A stretch of 64,000 bases of DNA, taken from positions 36,855-100,854 of the forward strand of contig JALHNO010000018.1 in the NCBI GenBank assembly GCA_022843465.1, in the 5' to 3' direction. Positions 7,790 through 17,385 of this stretch are shown here, piece by piece. The notes below the pieces were generated by a model that was not told the origin of the DNA, searched no databases, and saw nothing but the letters and a program-made list of their open reading frames with translations. The translations under genes and the position numbers were made by a program. The DNA is from Pseudomonadota bacterium (GTDB lineage: Bacteria; Pseudomonadota; Gammaproteobacteria; Xanthomonadales; Ahniellaceae). Positions within the stretch are counted from its first letter, which is position 1, and each line of letters begins with the position of its first letter.

Positions 7790-9637
7790 TCAGATCGCGG
7801 CAAAGCGTTCCGCGCGCGCCATGGTGGCACTCAGCCGTTCGAGTTGCGGCTCGATCAGGCCGGCGTGGCGCCGCCATTTCTCCGGACCAGGCTGTGAAAT
7901 TGTATGCCGCGCCAGCGGCAGGCTGCCGGAAATCGGCTGATCCCAGCCCAGACCCACCTGGGTACAGACACGGGCGATCTCGGCAGCTGGGTCAGCGACC
8001 AGGCGATCATAGCGGGCGATGACCAGGCGCTCGCGCGGCAGCTCGGCCAGATCATCAAGCAACAGACGGGTCATGGTCTCCCACTGGTGCGCCACGATTT
8101 CACCCAGATCGCGGCCGCTGAGCTGACGCCAGCCCGGGGTCAGCAGCAGCGACCAGGGCAGCCCCTGCCAGCCGGGCAGATCCGGATAGGTGCGGAAGCG
8201 GCCAGACTGCCAGGCTTCGATCATGCTGCCCATGACTTCCCGCGGATCACGATACAGGTAGACAAACACCGCCTCCTCGAACAGCGCGCGCATGAACGGA
8301 ACCCGCAGCGAATTCTTTGGCGTTTTCTCCAGCATCCGAATGCGCCCCGCCGGTGGCGGCAAGCCCGCACGATCGGTCAGCGCGGCGTCGAAACGTTGCC
8401 GCAGAGCGGCTGCCACCTCCGGCGTCGCTTCGGCGGCGGTCAGCCGATTCGAATCCAGCCCATTGCTGGTCGGGCTGAGCTCGGGCATGCCCTCGATCAC
8501 CGCATGGCTCTCACCGCCGATCGTGTAGACGCCGGGCGCCCTGGCAAGTGTTTCGAACAGCAGGGTCGAACCCGAACGCGGTGAAGAGACGATGAAAATT
8601 GGCCGCTCGAAACGTGGGTCCGGCGCGCGCATTGCCGGGGCTGCCTTGGCAGCGCTGGCCAGCGACGGCGTCGGATAGTCCGAAGTGCTGACCTTGCCAC
8701 CACCGGTCACCGCGACCTTGCCGACCAGGGTGAACATGGCGCTGGCAAAAAGCAGTTCATTCTGCAGGATCACCGCCTTGCCCAACTCGTTGACCTGCTG
8801 CATGTACATTTCGATCGCCTGCCGATAGGCCGGCCAGCCCTGACTGGACTCGCCGTAGGCAGCCCACAGCGCCTGCCAGTGCCGGCAGAACTGCGCCGCT
8901 GCCTGGCGCAATGCGGGCAAGGCAGGATGGGGCACGGCATCGCCGATCAGGAACCCGATGCGCGAAGTGATTTCCCAGGGTGTCATCACCACCGGCACAT
9001 TCACGGTTTCGAAGAGCAGGCGTGGCTCGAAGCCCGCGAGCGGCGCAATGCGATCCGGGCTCCAGGCACCTGAAAAGGCGCGGCCGGCATGGTCGCGTCC
9101 GCTGCCTACCAGACCCCAGAAGCGATCACCACCTACGGTATCGACGACCAGATGGATGCGCGAATCCTCGGCGTCGTTGAGGACACGATGCTGGCGCCAG
9201 GTGTCGAAGATCCAGCACTCGCCAGCGGCCATGTTGACGTGGCTGTCACCGCATTCAAAGCGCACCGTAGGCTGGGTTACGATCGGTACGTGGATGCGCA
9301 CGCGATCGGCCCAGTAGTAGCCCTGGTCGGCATGCCGGGTGACCTCGGCGTGGCCGCTCAGGCGCATCAACCGGGTCCTGCCCAGGGTCACGCCCATCGA
9401 AGCCATCACCCGCATCAGGTAAGGGCAAGCCAGCAGGGAAGCAGTAGGCCGCATGGCGCCGGCAAAATTCTCGTTGGCCGGATCGCCGTCCACCGCGATC
9501 AGCGGCAGCATCGAATTGCCCGGGAACCCCTGCGGATGCGGCATCCAGACGGATTCGCCGAGTACGGCCACCTCGGCAGCGAGCGCCGGCGCATCAAAAA
9601 GCAGCGGCAGCTGGATAAACGGTGCAGCAAGTTTCAT
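7790..9637 (-). CDS. Fused AspH-like 2OG/Fe(II) dioxygenase and PAPS sulfotransferase
   Basis: This 615-residue protein has two enzymatic halves. Residues 1-165 match the aspartyl/asparaginyl beta-hydroxylase fold: H102-x-D104 in T-R-H-A-D, H150 in F-D-T-W-R-Q-H and R160 in S-R-I-H-L-V. A helical region follows, about 210-305. Residues 345-610 form a sulfotransferase with the 5'-phosphosulfate loop at 351-359 (S-S-P-R-S-G-S-T-L) and a 3'-phosphate region in Y-L-Y-R-D-P-R-E-V. The first 165 residues align without gaps to the stand-alone protein at 34603-35619. Co-occurrence in one chain suggests hydroxylation and sulfation of the same substrate. No signal peptide is seen, so it should be cytosolic. 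The substrate is unknown. Confidence 0.85.
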   Translation of the reverse strand: MKLAAPFIQLPLLFDAPALAAEVAVLGESVWMPHPQGFPGNSMLPLIAVDGDPANENFAGAMRPTASLLACPYLMRVMASMGVTLGRTRLMRLSGHAEVTRHADQGYYWADRVRIHVPIVTQPTVRFECGDSHVNMAAGECWIFDTWRQHRVLNDAEDSRIHLVVDTVGGDRFWGLVGSGRDHAGRAFSGAWSPDRIAPLAGFEPRLLFETVNVPVVMTPWEITSRIGFLIGDAVPHPALPALRQAAAQFCRHWQALWAAYGESSQGWPAYRQAIEMYMQQVNELGKAVILQNELLFASAMFTLVGKVAVTGGGKVSTSDYPTPSLASAAKAAPAMRAPDPRFERPIFIVSSPRSGSTLLFETLARAPGVYTIGGESHAVIEGMPELSPTSNGLDSNRLTAAEATPEVAAALRQRFDAALTDRAGLPPPAGRIRMLEKTPKNSLRVPFMRALFEEAVFVYLYRDPREVMGSMIEAWQSGRFRTYPDLPGWQGLPWSLLLTPGWRQLSGRDLGEIVAHQWETMTRLLLDDLAELPRERLVIARYDRLVADPAAEIARVCTQVGLGWDQPISGSLPLARHTISQPGPEKWRRHAGLIEPQLERLSATMARAERFAAI

Positions 9638-9919
9638 GGTTCTACTTGATCAGATCGGCCTGCGCCGAGAACTGCCAGAGTACCGTTTTCGCGCGCCGGG
9701 CTCCATTGCGCTCCCACCAGGACAGCAGCAAGGCCACCGCGGGGCCGCCTCCGCCAACGCCGTATCGCCCGCGGTTGCGGCGCCCGATCGCGCCCATCGG
9801 CGGTGCAATTGTGCAAGGACTGGGGCGGATTGACCTCGCGCATGGCGGCCCGGGCTACGGCTGAATACACTGGTGGTCCGATGCTGCCGGTTGCGGCGGC
9901 CGTAATGAGACTCCTGCGC

Positions 9920-12900
9920 ATGAGTGCCCCCGCTCCCCTGCTGACTCCGGAATTGCCCGCCACGGCAGATCCGCTCTGGGCAAAGATCACGGCCAGCTAC
10001 GCCCGCGACGAAACCGAGGCCATGGCCGAACTGATCGACATCGCCCGCCTGCCAGAGGACGCCGATGCCGCCGTGCTGGCGCAGGCAGCCGATCTGGTGC
10101 GCCGGGTGCGCGAGCGCGCGCGCAACCAGAGTGCCGTCGAGAGCTTCATGCGCGAGTACGACCTTTCCTCCGAGGAAGGTGTACTGCTGATGTGTGTTGC
10201 CGAAGCCCTGCTGCGCATCCCCGACGCCGAGACCGCGGACCGGCTGATCCGCGACAAGCTCGGTGACGCTGCCTGGGACACCCATCTGGGCAAGAGCTCT
10301 TCATTGTTCGTCAATGCCTCGACCTGGGGCCTGCTGCTGACCGGCAAATTGGTTTCACTGGGGGAAGAAACCCAGCGCAATTTTCTCGGCGCGATCAAGC
10401 GATTGGTCGCGCGCACCGGCGAACCGGTGATCCGGCTGGCCGTGCGACAGGCGATGCGGATCATGGGCCATCAGTTCGTCATGGGCCGCACCATCGATGA
10501 AGCGCTCGATCGCTCACTCGACAAGGAAGGCCGCGCCTATCGGCATTCGTTTGACATGCTCGGCGAGGCAGCCTTGACCCAGGCCGACGCCGATCGCTAC
10601 TACCGCGCCTATGAGGCAGCCATTGATCGTATCGGCGCGCGCGGACCCTATGCCGACATCTATGCGGCGCCTTCGATCTCGGTAAAGCTGTCCGCACTGC
10701 ATCCGCGCTATGAAGTAGGCAAGCGTGCCCGCGTGCTGCAGGAACTGACGCCGCGCGTGCTGCGACTGGCGCAACTGGCGCGTGCGCGCGGTTTTGCGCT
10801 GACCATCGACGCTGAAGAGGCGGACCGGCTGGAGCTGTCGCTGGAGATCATCGGTCGCGTGTTCCGCGATTCTTCGCTGGCGGGCTGGGACGGCTTTGGC
10901 CTGGCTGTACAGGCCTATCAGAAGCGCGCGCCGTTCGTGCTCGACTGGCTGGCCGCGCAGTGCCGCGCCGCTGGACGCAAGATGTGTGTGCGCCTGGTCA
11001 AGGGTGCCTACTGGGACTCCGAGGTCAAACGCGCCCAGGTCGATGGCCACAGCGGGTTTCCGGTGTTCACCCGCAAGCCCAATACCGATGTCAGCTATCT
11101 GGCCTGCGCGCGTCGCCTGTTCGACTATCACGATGCGATCTATCCGCAGTTCGCCACCCACAATGCGCATACGATTGCGGCGATCCGGCATTACGCTCAG
11201 GGTCGCGCCTTCGAATTCCAGCGCCTGCACGGCATGGGTGCCGATCTCTATGCCGAGGTGGTCGGCGCCGACAAGCTGGGCCTGCCCTGTCGCGTCTATG
11301 CGCCAGTCGGATCGCACGAAGATCTGCTGCCGTATCTGGTCCGGCGCCTGCTCGAGAACGGCGCCAACACCAGCTTCGTCAATCGCATTGTCGACGAGTC
11401 GCAGGAGATCGGCGACATCATCAAGGATCCGGTCGGCGTCGTGGTCGACTTCGAGAGCAAATCCCATCCGCGCATCGATACGCCGGCGCGGCTTTACGGC
11501 CAACAGCGGAACAATTCCATGGGCGTCAATCTAGCCAACGACAATGAACTCCACCAGCTCGCAGCCCAGGTCAACGCGGCGATCCGGCCCTGGCGCGCGG
11601 AACCGCTGATTCCGGGCTACCGCTCGGCAGTACAGCCAGCACCGGTCAGCGATCCCTCGGATCGGCGCCGTCAGGTCGGCAGCTGGATCGCCACCGAGGC
11701 CGCCGGTGTCGCCAAGGCGCTGGACAATGCCGTGGCCGCACAGGCGGGCTGGGATCAGACGCCTGCAGCGGCACGCGCCAAGATACTTGAGCATGCCGCC
11801 GACCAGATGGAAGCGCGGATGCCGGAGTTCATCGCGCTGTGCACACGCGAGGCCGGCAAGACCATTGCGGATGGTGTTGCCGAAGTGCGCGAGGCCGTCG
11901 ATTTCCTGCGTTACTACGCGGCGCTGGCACGCAAGCTGATGACCACGCCGGAGACGCTGCCGGGCCCGACCGGCGAGCTCAACCAGCTCAGCCTGCATGG
12001 CCGCGGCGTCTTCGTCTGCATCAGCCCGTGGAATTTTCCGCTGGCGATTTTCATCGGTCAGGTCGCCGCTGCCCTGGTCACCGGCAATGCAGTGATCGCC
12101 AAGCCGGCCGAGCAGACCAATCTGGTTGCGCATACAGCAGTCAAGCTGCTGCATGACTGCGGCATTCCGGAATCCGTACTGCAGCTGACGCCAGGCACTG
12201 GCGCCAATGTCGGCGCCTTGCTGACCCAGGACCCGCGCGTCGTCGGTGTCGTGTTCACCGGCTCCACCGAGACCGCGCGCCTGATCAATCGCACGCTGGC
12301 CGCGCGCGAAACCGCCATTCCGGTGCTGATCGCCGAAACCGGCGGACAGAACGCCCTGATTGCCGACTCATCCGCGCTGCCCGAGCAGCTGGTCAAGGAT
12401 GCCATCAACTCCGCATTCGGCTCGGCCGGCCAGCGCTGCTCGGCGGCGCGCGTGCTGTTCGTGCAGGAAGATATTGCCGACAAGGTGCTGGGCATGCTCG
12501 CCGGCGCGATGGAAGAACTCATCGTCGGCGACCCGGGGCTGTTGTCCACCGATGTCGGGCCGGTGATTGACGACCGCGCGCGCGCGGTGCTCGAAAAGCA
12601 CTCCGAACGGATGAACCAGGAGGCGCGGCTGATCAAGCAGGTCGGTCTCGATGCCGAGAAGACCGCGCATGGCACCTTCTTCGCGCCGCGTGCCTATGAG
12701 ATCCCGTCGCTGGCCACGCTCAAGCGCGAAGTGTTCGGCCCGGTGCTGCATGTGCTGCGGTTCTCCGGCAAGGACATCGACGGCGTGATTCGCCAGATCA
12801 ATGACACCGGCTACGGCCTGACGCTCGGTGTGCACAGCCGGATCGACTCAACCATCGAGAAAATCAGCAAGGGCGTGCGTGCCGGCAACTGCTACATCAA

Positions 12901-13078
12901 CCGCAACATGATTGGCGCCGTGGTGGGTGTGCAGCCGTTTGGTGGCGAGGGCCTCAGCGGCACCGGACCGAAGGCTGGCGGACCGCACTATCTGCTGCGT
13001 TTCATCACCGAACGCACTTTGACCGTCAACACCACCGCCGCAGGTGGCAATGCCAGCTTGCTGACCCTTGGCGAATAG
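9920..13078 (+). CDS. putA: Bifunctional proline dehydrogenase / L-glutamate gamma-semialdehyde dehydrogenase
   Basis: This protein of about 1052 residues oxidises proline to glutamate through channelled P5C. The N-terminal FAD-dependent proline dehydrogenase barrel shows R-L-V-K-G-A-Y-W-D-S-E and F-A-T-H-N. The C-terminal NAD-dependent dehydrogenase has S-P-W-N-F-P-L-A, G-S-T-E-T and the catalytic C840 in G-Q-R-C-S-A-A-R-V. The ribbon-helix-helix DNA-binding domain of autoregulatory PutA proteins is absent, so this is the short, purely enzymatic type. The start at 9920 (MSAPAPLL) is preferred; an ATG at 9905 would add five residues, and the ATG at 9803 adds an unrelated N-terminus. It is divergent from the fused dioxygenase gene. 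Confidence 0.95.
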   Translation: MSAPAPLLTPELPATADPLWAKITASYARDETEAMAELIDIARLPEDADAAVLAQAADLVRRVRERARNQSAVESFMREYDLSSEEGVLLMCVAEALLRIPDAETADRLIRDKLGDAAWDTHLGKSSSLFVNASTWGLLLTGKLVSLGEETQRNFLGAIKRLVARTGEPVIRLAVRQAMRIMGHQFVMGRTIDEALDRSLDKEGRAYRHSFDMLGEAALTQADADRYYRAYEAAIDRIGARGPYADIYAAPSISVKLSALHPRYEVGKRARVLQELTPRVLRLAQLARARGFALTIDAEEADRLELSLEIIGRVFRDSSLAGWDGFGLAVQAYQKRAPFVLDWLAAQCRAAGRKMCVRLVKGAYWDSEVKRAQVDGHSGFPVFTRKPNTDVSYLACARRLFDYHDAIYPQFATHNAHTIAAIRHYAQGRAFEFQRLHGMGADLYAEVVGADKLGLPCRVYAPVGSHEDLLPYLVRRLLENGANTSFVNRIVDESQEIGDIIKDPVGVVVDFESKSHPRIDTPARLYGQQRNNSMGVNLANDNELHQLAAQVNAAIRPWRAEPLIPGYRSAVQPAPVSDPSDRRRQVGSWIATEAAGVAKALDNAVAAQAGWDQTPAAARAKILEHAADQMEARMPEFIALCTREAGKTIADGVAEVREAVDFLRYYAALARKLMTTPETLPGPTGELNQLSLHGRGVFVCISPWNFPLAIFIGQVAAALVTGNAVIAKPAEQTNLVAHTAVKLLHDCGIPESVLQLTPGTGANVGALLTQDPRVVGVVFTGSTETARLINRTLAARETAIPVLIAETGGQNALIADSSALPEQLVKDAINSAFGSAGQRCSAARVLFVQEDIADKVLGMLAGAMEELIVGDPGLLSTDVGPVIDDRARAVLEKHSERMNQEARLIKQVGLDAEKTAHGTFFAPRAYEIPSLATLKREVFGPVLHVLRFSGKDIDGVIRQINDTGYGLTLGVHSRIDSTIEKISKGVRAGNCYINRNMIGAVVGVQPFGGEGLSGTGPKAGGPHYLLRFITERTLTVNTTAAGGNASLLTLGE

Positions 13079-13085
13079 AGACTCG

Positions 13086-13122
13086 AACGGCGCGCGTTCG
13101 GCTACCGATCAAGCGCGCCGTT
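13086..13122. terminator. Inverted repeat after putA
   Basis: A perfect 10-bp inverted repeat (AACGGCGCGC at 13086-13095, GCGCGCCGTT at 13113-13122) with a 17-base loop begins 8 bp after the putA stop, between convergent genes. There is no strong T tract, so the terminator role is inferred from position and stem strength. Confidence 0.45.
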
Positions 13123-13144
13123 CCGGGGACCGGCGCGCGCTCAC

Positions 13145-13828
13145 TCAGTCATTGCGCAGCCGCCGCGCAATCGCCGGTCGCGACAGAAAAGCGAACAGCA
13201 TGCCGAGGATGAATCCGGCGACATGGATCGGCCAGGCCAGCGCACTCGACTCCGGCCCGACAATGACGAACAGGAACTGGGTCAGTATCCACAGGCCAAT
13301 CAGGATGCTCGCCGGCATGCGGACAAACTCGAAGTAGAAACCGAGCGGAATCACCAGCCCCAGCCGCGCCTGCGGAAACAGCGTGATATAGGCACCGACA
13401 ATGGCCGACACCGCGCCGCTCGATCCAATGATGGGTCCGCTGACTTCGGCATAGACCACGGCGCCGGCGAGATTGGCGAGGGCGCCGCAGAGCAGGAACA
13501 GCGCCAGAAAACGCAGCGAGCCCAGCAGACGCTCCGAGGCAAATCCGAAGATCAGCACGAACACCAGATTGCCGATCAGGTGCGGCCAGTCGGCATGCAG
13601 GAACAGGCCGGTGAACAGGCGCTGCACTTCACGCAACCAACCGATGCCTCCGCTGTGCCAGGCCGTGACCAGGCGGGTTGGAATGGTGCCGAGCTCCGCC
13701 AGCAGACCGTTGCGTTCACTGCCGCCGCTGCGGCCCTCGAACAGGAACAGCAGCAGACAGGCGCTGACGATCGCCAGCGTTGCCCAGGGTAAATGTCGGC
13801 GCCGACGCGTCTCGACGCGGACGAACAT
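13145..13828 (-). CDS. Rhomboid family intramembrane serine protease
   Basis: This 227-residue polytopic membrane protein has the rhomboid catalytic dyad: S137 in G135-S-S137-G and H202 in P-I-H-V-A-G-F on a later helix. The conserved oxyanion-side residues H83 and N87 are in W-P-H-L-I-G-N. Rhomboids cleave single-pass membrane proteins within the bilayer. It is encoded 3 bp downstream of the GspB-like gene on the same strand, so the two are probably co-transcribed. Nothing in the sequence identifies its substrate. Confidence 0.93.
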   Translation of the reverse strand: MFVRVETRRRRHLPWATLAIVSACLLLFLFEGRSGGSERNGLLAELGTIPTRLVTAWHSGGIGWLREVQRLFTGLFLHADWPHLIGNLVFVLIFGFASERLLGSLRFLALFLLCGALANLAGAVVYAEVSGPIIGSSGAVSAIVGAYITLFPQARLGLVIPLGFYFEFVRMPASILIGLWILTQFLFVIVGPESSALAWPIHVAGFILGMLFAFLSRPAIARRLRND

Positions 13829-13831
13829 GGC

Positions 13832-14884
13832 TCAGCCGCCGAGCCGCGGCAGCAGGAAATAGACGCCGCGGTATTCGATCACCACGCCGTCGGGCCGAAT
13901 CTCGCGCGCCCAGAGTTCCTGACCCATCACGCCGCCCTCGTTGAGGCGTTGCCCATCGATGATGACGAATCGTCGCGCGACATCGCTGTTGTAGAAGTGC
14001 ACGCTCATCTTCAGGGCCGGCAGTCCCTGGCGCTGCCCCAGGGTCAGGTCGTGGATCAGCGGAATCGTGGCCCCAGCCGGCGGCGGCGGTGCTGGCGCCG
14101 GCGCCGGCTGCGCAACGGCACTGGTCGGCGCAGCCGGGGGCGTCGGCATTGGCATCGGCGGACTCGCGGACGTCGGCCGCGGCGCCACCTGTGCTCGTTC
14201 GCGCGCACGCTTCAGGCTCTCGGCAAACTTGGCCTGTTCGCGCGCTGCCTGCTGATCCCGACTCAAGGGCGCACCATCGGCCGGGAGCTCTTCCAGCGGC
14301 GGCGGCAGGGCGGCATCGGCGGTGATGATCTGGGTTTCCGTGGTCGGCCCACGCTCGGCGAGCAGAGCCGGATTGGGCACGTACAACTCGCCGCTCTCGA
14401 TCCGCCGGCGATTTTCCGGGGAGACACCCTTCATTGCGTCGAGGTCATCCATGCTCTGCGGCAGGGGCAGCGGCTCCGGCATCGGCTTGGGGGGGCGCGC
14501 ACTGGTCGGGCTCGGACCACTGCGGTTGGCGAAAGCAGCCGGCGGTCCGATCCTGGCCGCCTCCTGGCTCGCCGCTGGCTGTGCGGGAGCCGCTGCCGAC
14601 GGCGCTGGCGGTTCCGCTTGAGCTTCCGCGCTGACGGCGGGCGGCGCCGACTCGTCGGCCGCAGCCGCAATCGAATCCTCCTCGCCCGTCGCTTGGTCGC
14701 CGCCGAGCAGGTCGCGATTGCTCCAGGCCGCGGCTGCAATCACCACGATCAGCGGCAGCAAGGCCCACCAGGCCTTCGAGACCGGCTTGGGTGGTGCCCA
14801 CACGGGCAGGGTGCCGAGGTGCGGTGCCTCGCCGAGGCGACGCTCAGCCTCGGATTTTTTCAGGGCTTCAAGAATCAGTGACAT
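13832..14884 (-). CDS. General secretion pathway protein B (GspB-like)
   Basis: This protein of 350 residues begins with the stereotyped M-S-L-I-L-E-A-L-K-K-S-E-A-E-R-R, then a membrane helix (about residues 40-56) and a long Pro/Ala-rich linker of low complexity. It ends in a conserved C-terminal domain with L-K-M-S-V-H-F-Y-N, R-R-F-V-I-I-D-G and V-I-E-Y-R-G-V-Y-F-L. That layout is the GspB family, which with the GspA ATPase helps place the type II secretin across the peptidoglycan. The GspA-like gene lies just upstream on the same strand. The in-frame upstream start at 15232 lies inside gspA and was rejected. Confidence 0.88.
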   Translation of the reverse strand: MSLILEALKKSEAERRLGEAPHLGTLPVWAPPKPVSKAWWALLPLIVVIAAAAWSNRDLLGGDQATGEEDSIAAAADESAPPAVSAEAQAEPPAPSAAAPAQPAASQEAARIGPPAAFANRSGPSPTSARPPKPMPEPLPLPQSMDDLDAMKGVSPENRRRIESGELYVPNPALLAERGPTTETQIITADAALPPPLEELPADGAPLSRDQQAAREQAKFAESLKRARERAQVAPRPTSASPPMPMPTPPAAPTSAVAQPAPAPAPPPPAGATIPLIHDLTLGQRQGLPALKMSVHFYNSDVARRFVIIDGQRLNEGGVMGQELWAREIRPDGVVIEYRGVYFLLPRLGG

Positions 14885-14960
14885 GCACGCATTGTCCGTG
14901 TTCGGCTGGCGCAGGGAAAGCACTGCGATCTGACTTTGACCGCGATCAAGGCATCGGCGT

Positions 14961-15902
14961 TCACCACTGTGACACCAGAACCACGAGGATGGCAGCAATG
15001 AGCAGGCTGGCCAGCCCCAGGCTGCGCCGCCAGGCGGCGCCAGCGCCTTCACCCAGCACCTCGCGTGCCGCGCGCCGCACCATCGGCAGGCCCACGACCA
15101 GTTGTTCGCTGACATAGCCCGCGACCAGGGCACGATCGGCAATGATATTGACCAGCCGCGGCACCCCAGCGGCACGCCAGTGCAGATAACGCAATGCCCA
15201 GGAAGTGAACAAGGGGCGAGTGGCGCCGGCAACCGCGAGCCGATGGCGGACGTACGCCGAGGTTTCGGCGCGGCTGAGCGGTGTCAGGTGATAGCGCGCG
15301 GTGACCCGTTGCGCGAGTTGGCGCAAATCGGGTCGCGCCAGCAGATCGCGCAGTTCGGGCTGTCCAAGCAACAGGATCTGCAGCAGCTTCTGCGTCGAAG
15401 TCTCGAGATTGGTCAGCAGACGCACCTGCTCCAGTGCCTCGACCGAAAGATTCTGTGCCTCATCGATGATCAGCACCACCCGCAGGCCTTCGGCATACGC
15501 CTGCAACAGATACTCGTGCAGGGCATCGATCAGCAGCTTGTTCGACAGCCGGCGACTCTTCAGCCGGATCTGCAACTCCTCGGTGATGGTCTCCAGCAAC
15601 TGCATCGGCGATTGCCGCGGATGCAGCACCATCGCGATGCGCGTGTTCTCGGGCACCTGCTCCAGCAGCAACCGGCAGATGGTGGTCTTGCCGGTTCCGA
15701 CTTCGCCGGTCAGCTGGACAAAGCCGCCGCTACCGCCCTGCCCGATGCCATAAAGCAGATGCGCCAGGGCATCCCGATGGCGCTCCGACAGGAACACAAA
15801 GCGCGGGTCCGGCGTGATCGAAAACGGCGCCTGCTGCAGGCCGTAGTGAGCCAGATACACGCAGGTTTCCCGATCGCGGGACGCCCGCTTCACGGCGACC
15901 AT
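14961..15902 (-). CDS. GspA/ExeA-like AAA+ ATPase
   Basis: This 313-residue protein has the ExeA/GspA N-terminus (Y-L-A-H-Y-G-L...F-S-I-T-P-D-P-R-F), a Walker A motif at about 66-73 (G-E-V-G-T-G-K-T), a Walker B (V-V-L-I-I-D-E-A-Q) and one C-terminal membrane helix. The peptidoglycan-binding periplasmic domain found in longer GspA proteins is missing. With the downstream GspB it forms the pair that assists secretin assembly in type II secretion. A GTG at 15860 would give a start closer to the family consensus; the ATG at 15902 is kept as the longer option. No other secretion genes are in the window. Confidence 0.85.
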   Translation of the reverse strand: MVAVKRASRDRETCVYLAHYGLQQAPFSITPDPRFVFLSERHRDALAHLLYGIGQGGSGGFVQLTGEVGTGKTTICRLLLEQVPENTRIAMVLHPRQSPMQLLETITEELQIRLKSRRLSNKLLIDALHEYLLQAYAEGLRVVLIIDEAQNLSVEALEQVRLLTNLETSTQKLLQILLLGQPELRDLLARPDLRQLAQRVTARYHLTPLSRAETSAYVRHRLAVAGATRPLFTSWALRYLHWRAAGVPRLVNIIADRALVAGYVSEQLVVGLPMVRRAAREVLGEGAGAAWRRSLGLASLLIAAILVVLVSQW

Positions 15903-15922
15903 GGCGGGAACTGCAGCGAAGC

Positions 15923-16321
15923 CTAGTCCAAGGCCAGCAACTGCATGCTGCGCGACATGTCCCCCACCAGATTGTTGATCCAGCTGAGGTAGTTGCTGTG
16001 AATGTACTGCTTGCCCTTTTTCTCCTTGAAATCGAGATTGCTGCTGTCGAGGTAGCTGATCTGGATGCTCTTGTCGTCATAGCGGATGCGGATATCGGCG
16101 CGGTGCGCGCGCACATTCAGGGTGGCATCGATCTGCCCGGGCGCCGAGGCGGCAATATTCCAGGTGCGCGCAATCAGGGCACTCTTGATCGCATTGGATA
16201 CCTGCTTGGCATCGAGTCCCGAGGGAACCGGGACTGGCGGCGGGTTGACCAGCTCGGCCTTGCCACCAGCAAAGGCAGCGAATGGAATCAGCAGCAGCAA
16301 GATCAGGATACGACGCAACAT
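15923..16321 (-). CDS. Small exported protein of unknown function
   Basis: This 132-residue protein starts with a clear signal peptide (M-L-R-R-I-L-I-L-L-L-L-I-P-F-A-A-F-A-G-G). The mature part has alternating strand-like segments (A-D-I-R-I-R-Y-D-D-K-S-I-Q-I-S-Y) and a helical C-terminus. It contains no Cys and no lipobox, so it should be a soluble periplasmic or envelope protein. It follows no recognised family that I can name with confidence. It lies just upstream of the GspA gene on the same strand (20-bp gap) and may share its transcript. The ORF extends to 16465, but the sequence before 16321 is not signal-like. Confidence 0.75.
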   Translation of the reverse strand: MLRRILILLLLIPFAAFAGGKAELVNPPPVPVPSGLDAKQVSNAIKSALIARTWNIAASAPGQIDATLNVRAHRADIRIRYDDKSIQISYLDSSNLDFKEKKGKQYIHSNYLSWINNLVGDMSRSMQLLALD

Positions 16322-16507
16322 GAAGTTTCTCCTGGCCCGGATGGTTGGGCGTAGATGGGTGCCTGGCAACGACTGCAATCCTGCGGTTGGACAACGCCAC
16401 AACGGCTTTGGTTCGCGACCGCTGCGCGGACGCGCCCGCAGCGGCGTCCACGCGACAAGGCACATGACATCATGTCTGCGCGAAGGTAGCGCGGCATTGT
16501 GAAGTGT

Positions 16508-17194
16508 CTAGCCGAGTTTGGAAAGCATGCGTCGGTGGCCGATCAGGCGCGCCCAGCGGATGCCCGCGTCCAGCCAAAGGCTGAGGCTTGCCTCCTTGAC
16601 CAACCGCAGCCAGTGGCCGCGGCCGAACCCGGGGTCCGACTCGGCTGCGCACAGTTCGTGCTGCAGGCCGATACTGTGCGCCAGCAAGGCGCAGCGCGCC
16701 AGATGGTAGCGATTGCTCAGCAGAACGACGGGTGCATCGCCCAGTGCAGCCAGCAGCCCGCGAGCGTGGCGAAGATTTTCCAGGGTGTCGCCCGAGGCTT
16801 CGTCAAGCACGATAGGAAAACCCTCCGGCATCCCCAGTTGCAGCAGCAGGTCCTGCGCCACAGCGGCCTCGCTGGGGCCACCATCGCGACTGCCACCGAG
16901 CAGGATCAGCGCACGCACCCGCCCCGCCCGGATCAGCGCGTGGGCACGCGCAATGCGGTCGATCAGATCCCGATCTGCAATCCCGTTGTCCAGCTTCTTG
17001 CCGAACAGCAGGAGATGACAGTCAGCACTTGGCAGCACCGGAGCGGAACGCGCCACCCGCCAGGTGTGCCGGACATGCAGCAGCCAGGCCAGTCCGGCGC
17101 TGCCGATCAGGGCCAGGCTCGCGACCGCAAACGCCTGCCAGACGTCCGGATCACGCAGATGTCGCTGCCAGCTAGGCGCGCGGTGGGTCGTCAT
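16508..17194 (-). CDS. YdcF/SanA/ElyC-type (DUF218) membrane-anchored protein
   Basis: This 228-residue protein has one N-terminal helix (about residues 22-41) and a DUF218 domain. Family signatures are L-L-L-F-G-K-K-L-D-N-G, R-A-L-I-L-L-G-G-S-R-D-G-G-P-S-E, an acidic D-E-A-S-G-D-T-L-E-N-L, and V-V-L-L-S-N-R-Y-H-L-A-R. DUF218 proteins such as SanA and ElyC affect envelope integrity or peptidoglycan precursor handling; no activity is established for most. It is divergent from the pigment cluster that begins at about 17.4 kb. Confidence 0.85.
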   Translation of the reverse strand: MTTHRAPSWQRHLRDPDVWQAFAVASLALIGSAGLAWLLHVRHTWRVARSAPVLPSADCHLLLFGKKLDNGIADRDLIDRIARAHALIRAGRVRALILLGGSRDGGPSEAAVAQDLLLQLGMPEGFPIVLDEASGDTLENLRHARGLLAALGDAPVVLLSNRYHLARCALLAHSIGLQHELCAAESDPGFGRGHWLRLVKEASLSLWLDAGIRWARLIGHRRMLSKLG

Positions 17195-17385
17195 GATGGA
17201 CAGTGAGTGGGCTCAAGGGCTCAGATCTGCGGGTGAAGACGGGATCGGATCAAGCTGCGCCGTGATGGATTTTTGCCGCCAAGTACCGGGAATTGACCTC
17301 GATTTCGTCATTCCGGCGGTTCAATGAGCTATCCGATCGTGCAAGGGCTTCCTATACTCGCTGCCCGCACTCAGACAATCAACAC

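Noticed and set aside
9803..9919. A 39-residue N-terminal extension of putA
   Set aside because: The added residues are unlike PutA N-termini, and family-like sequence begins at MSAPAPLL.
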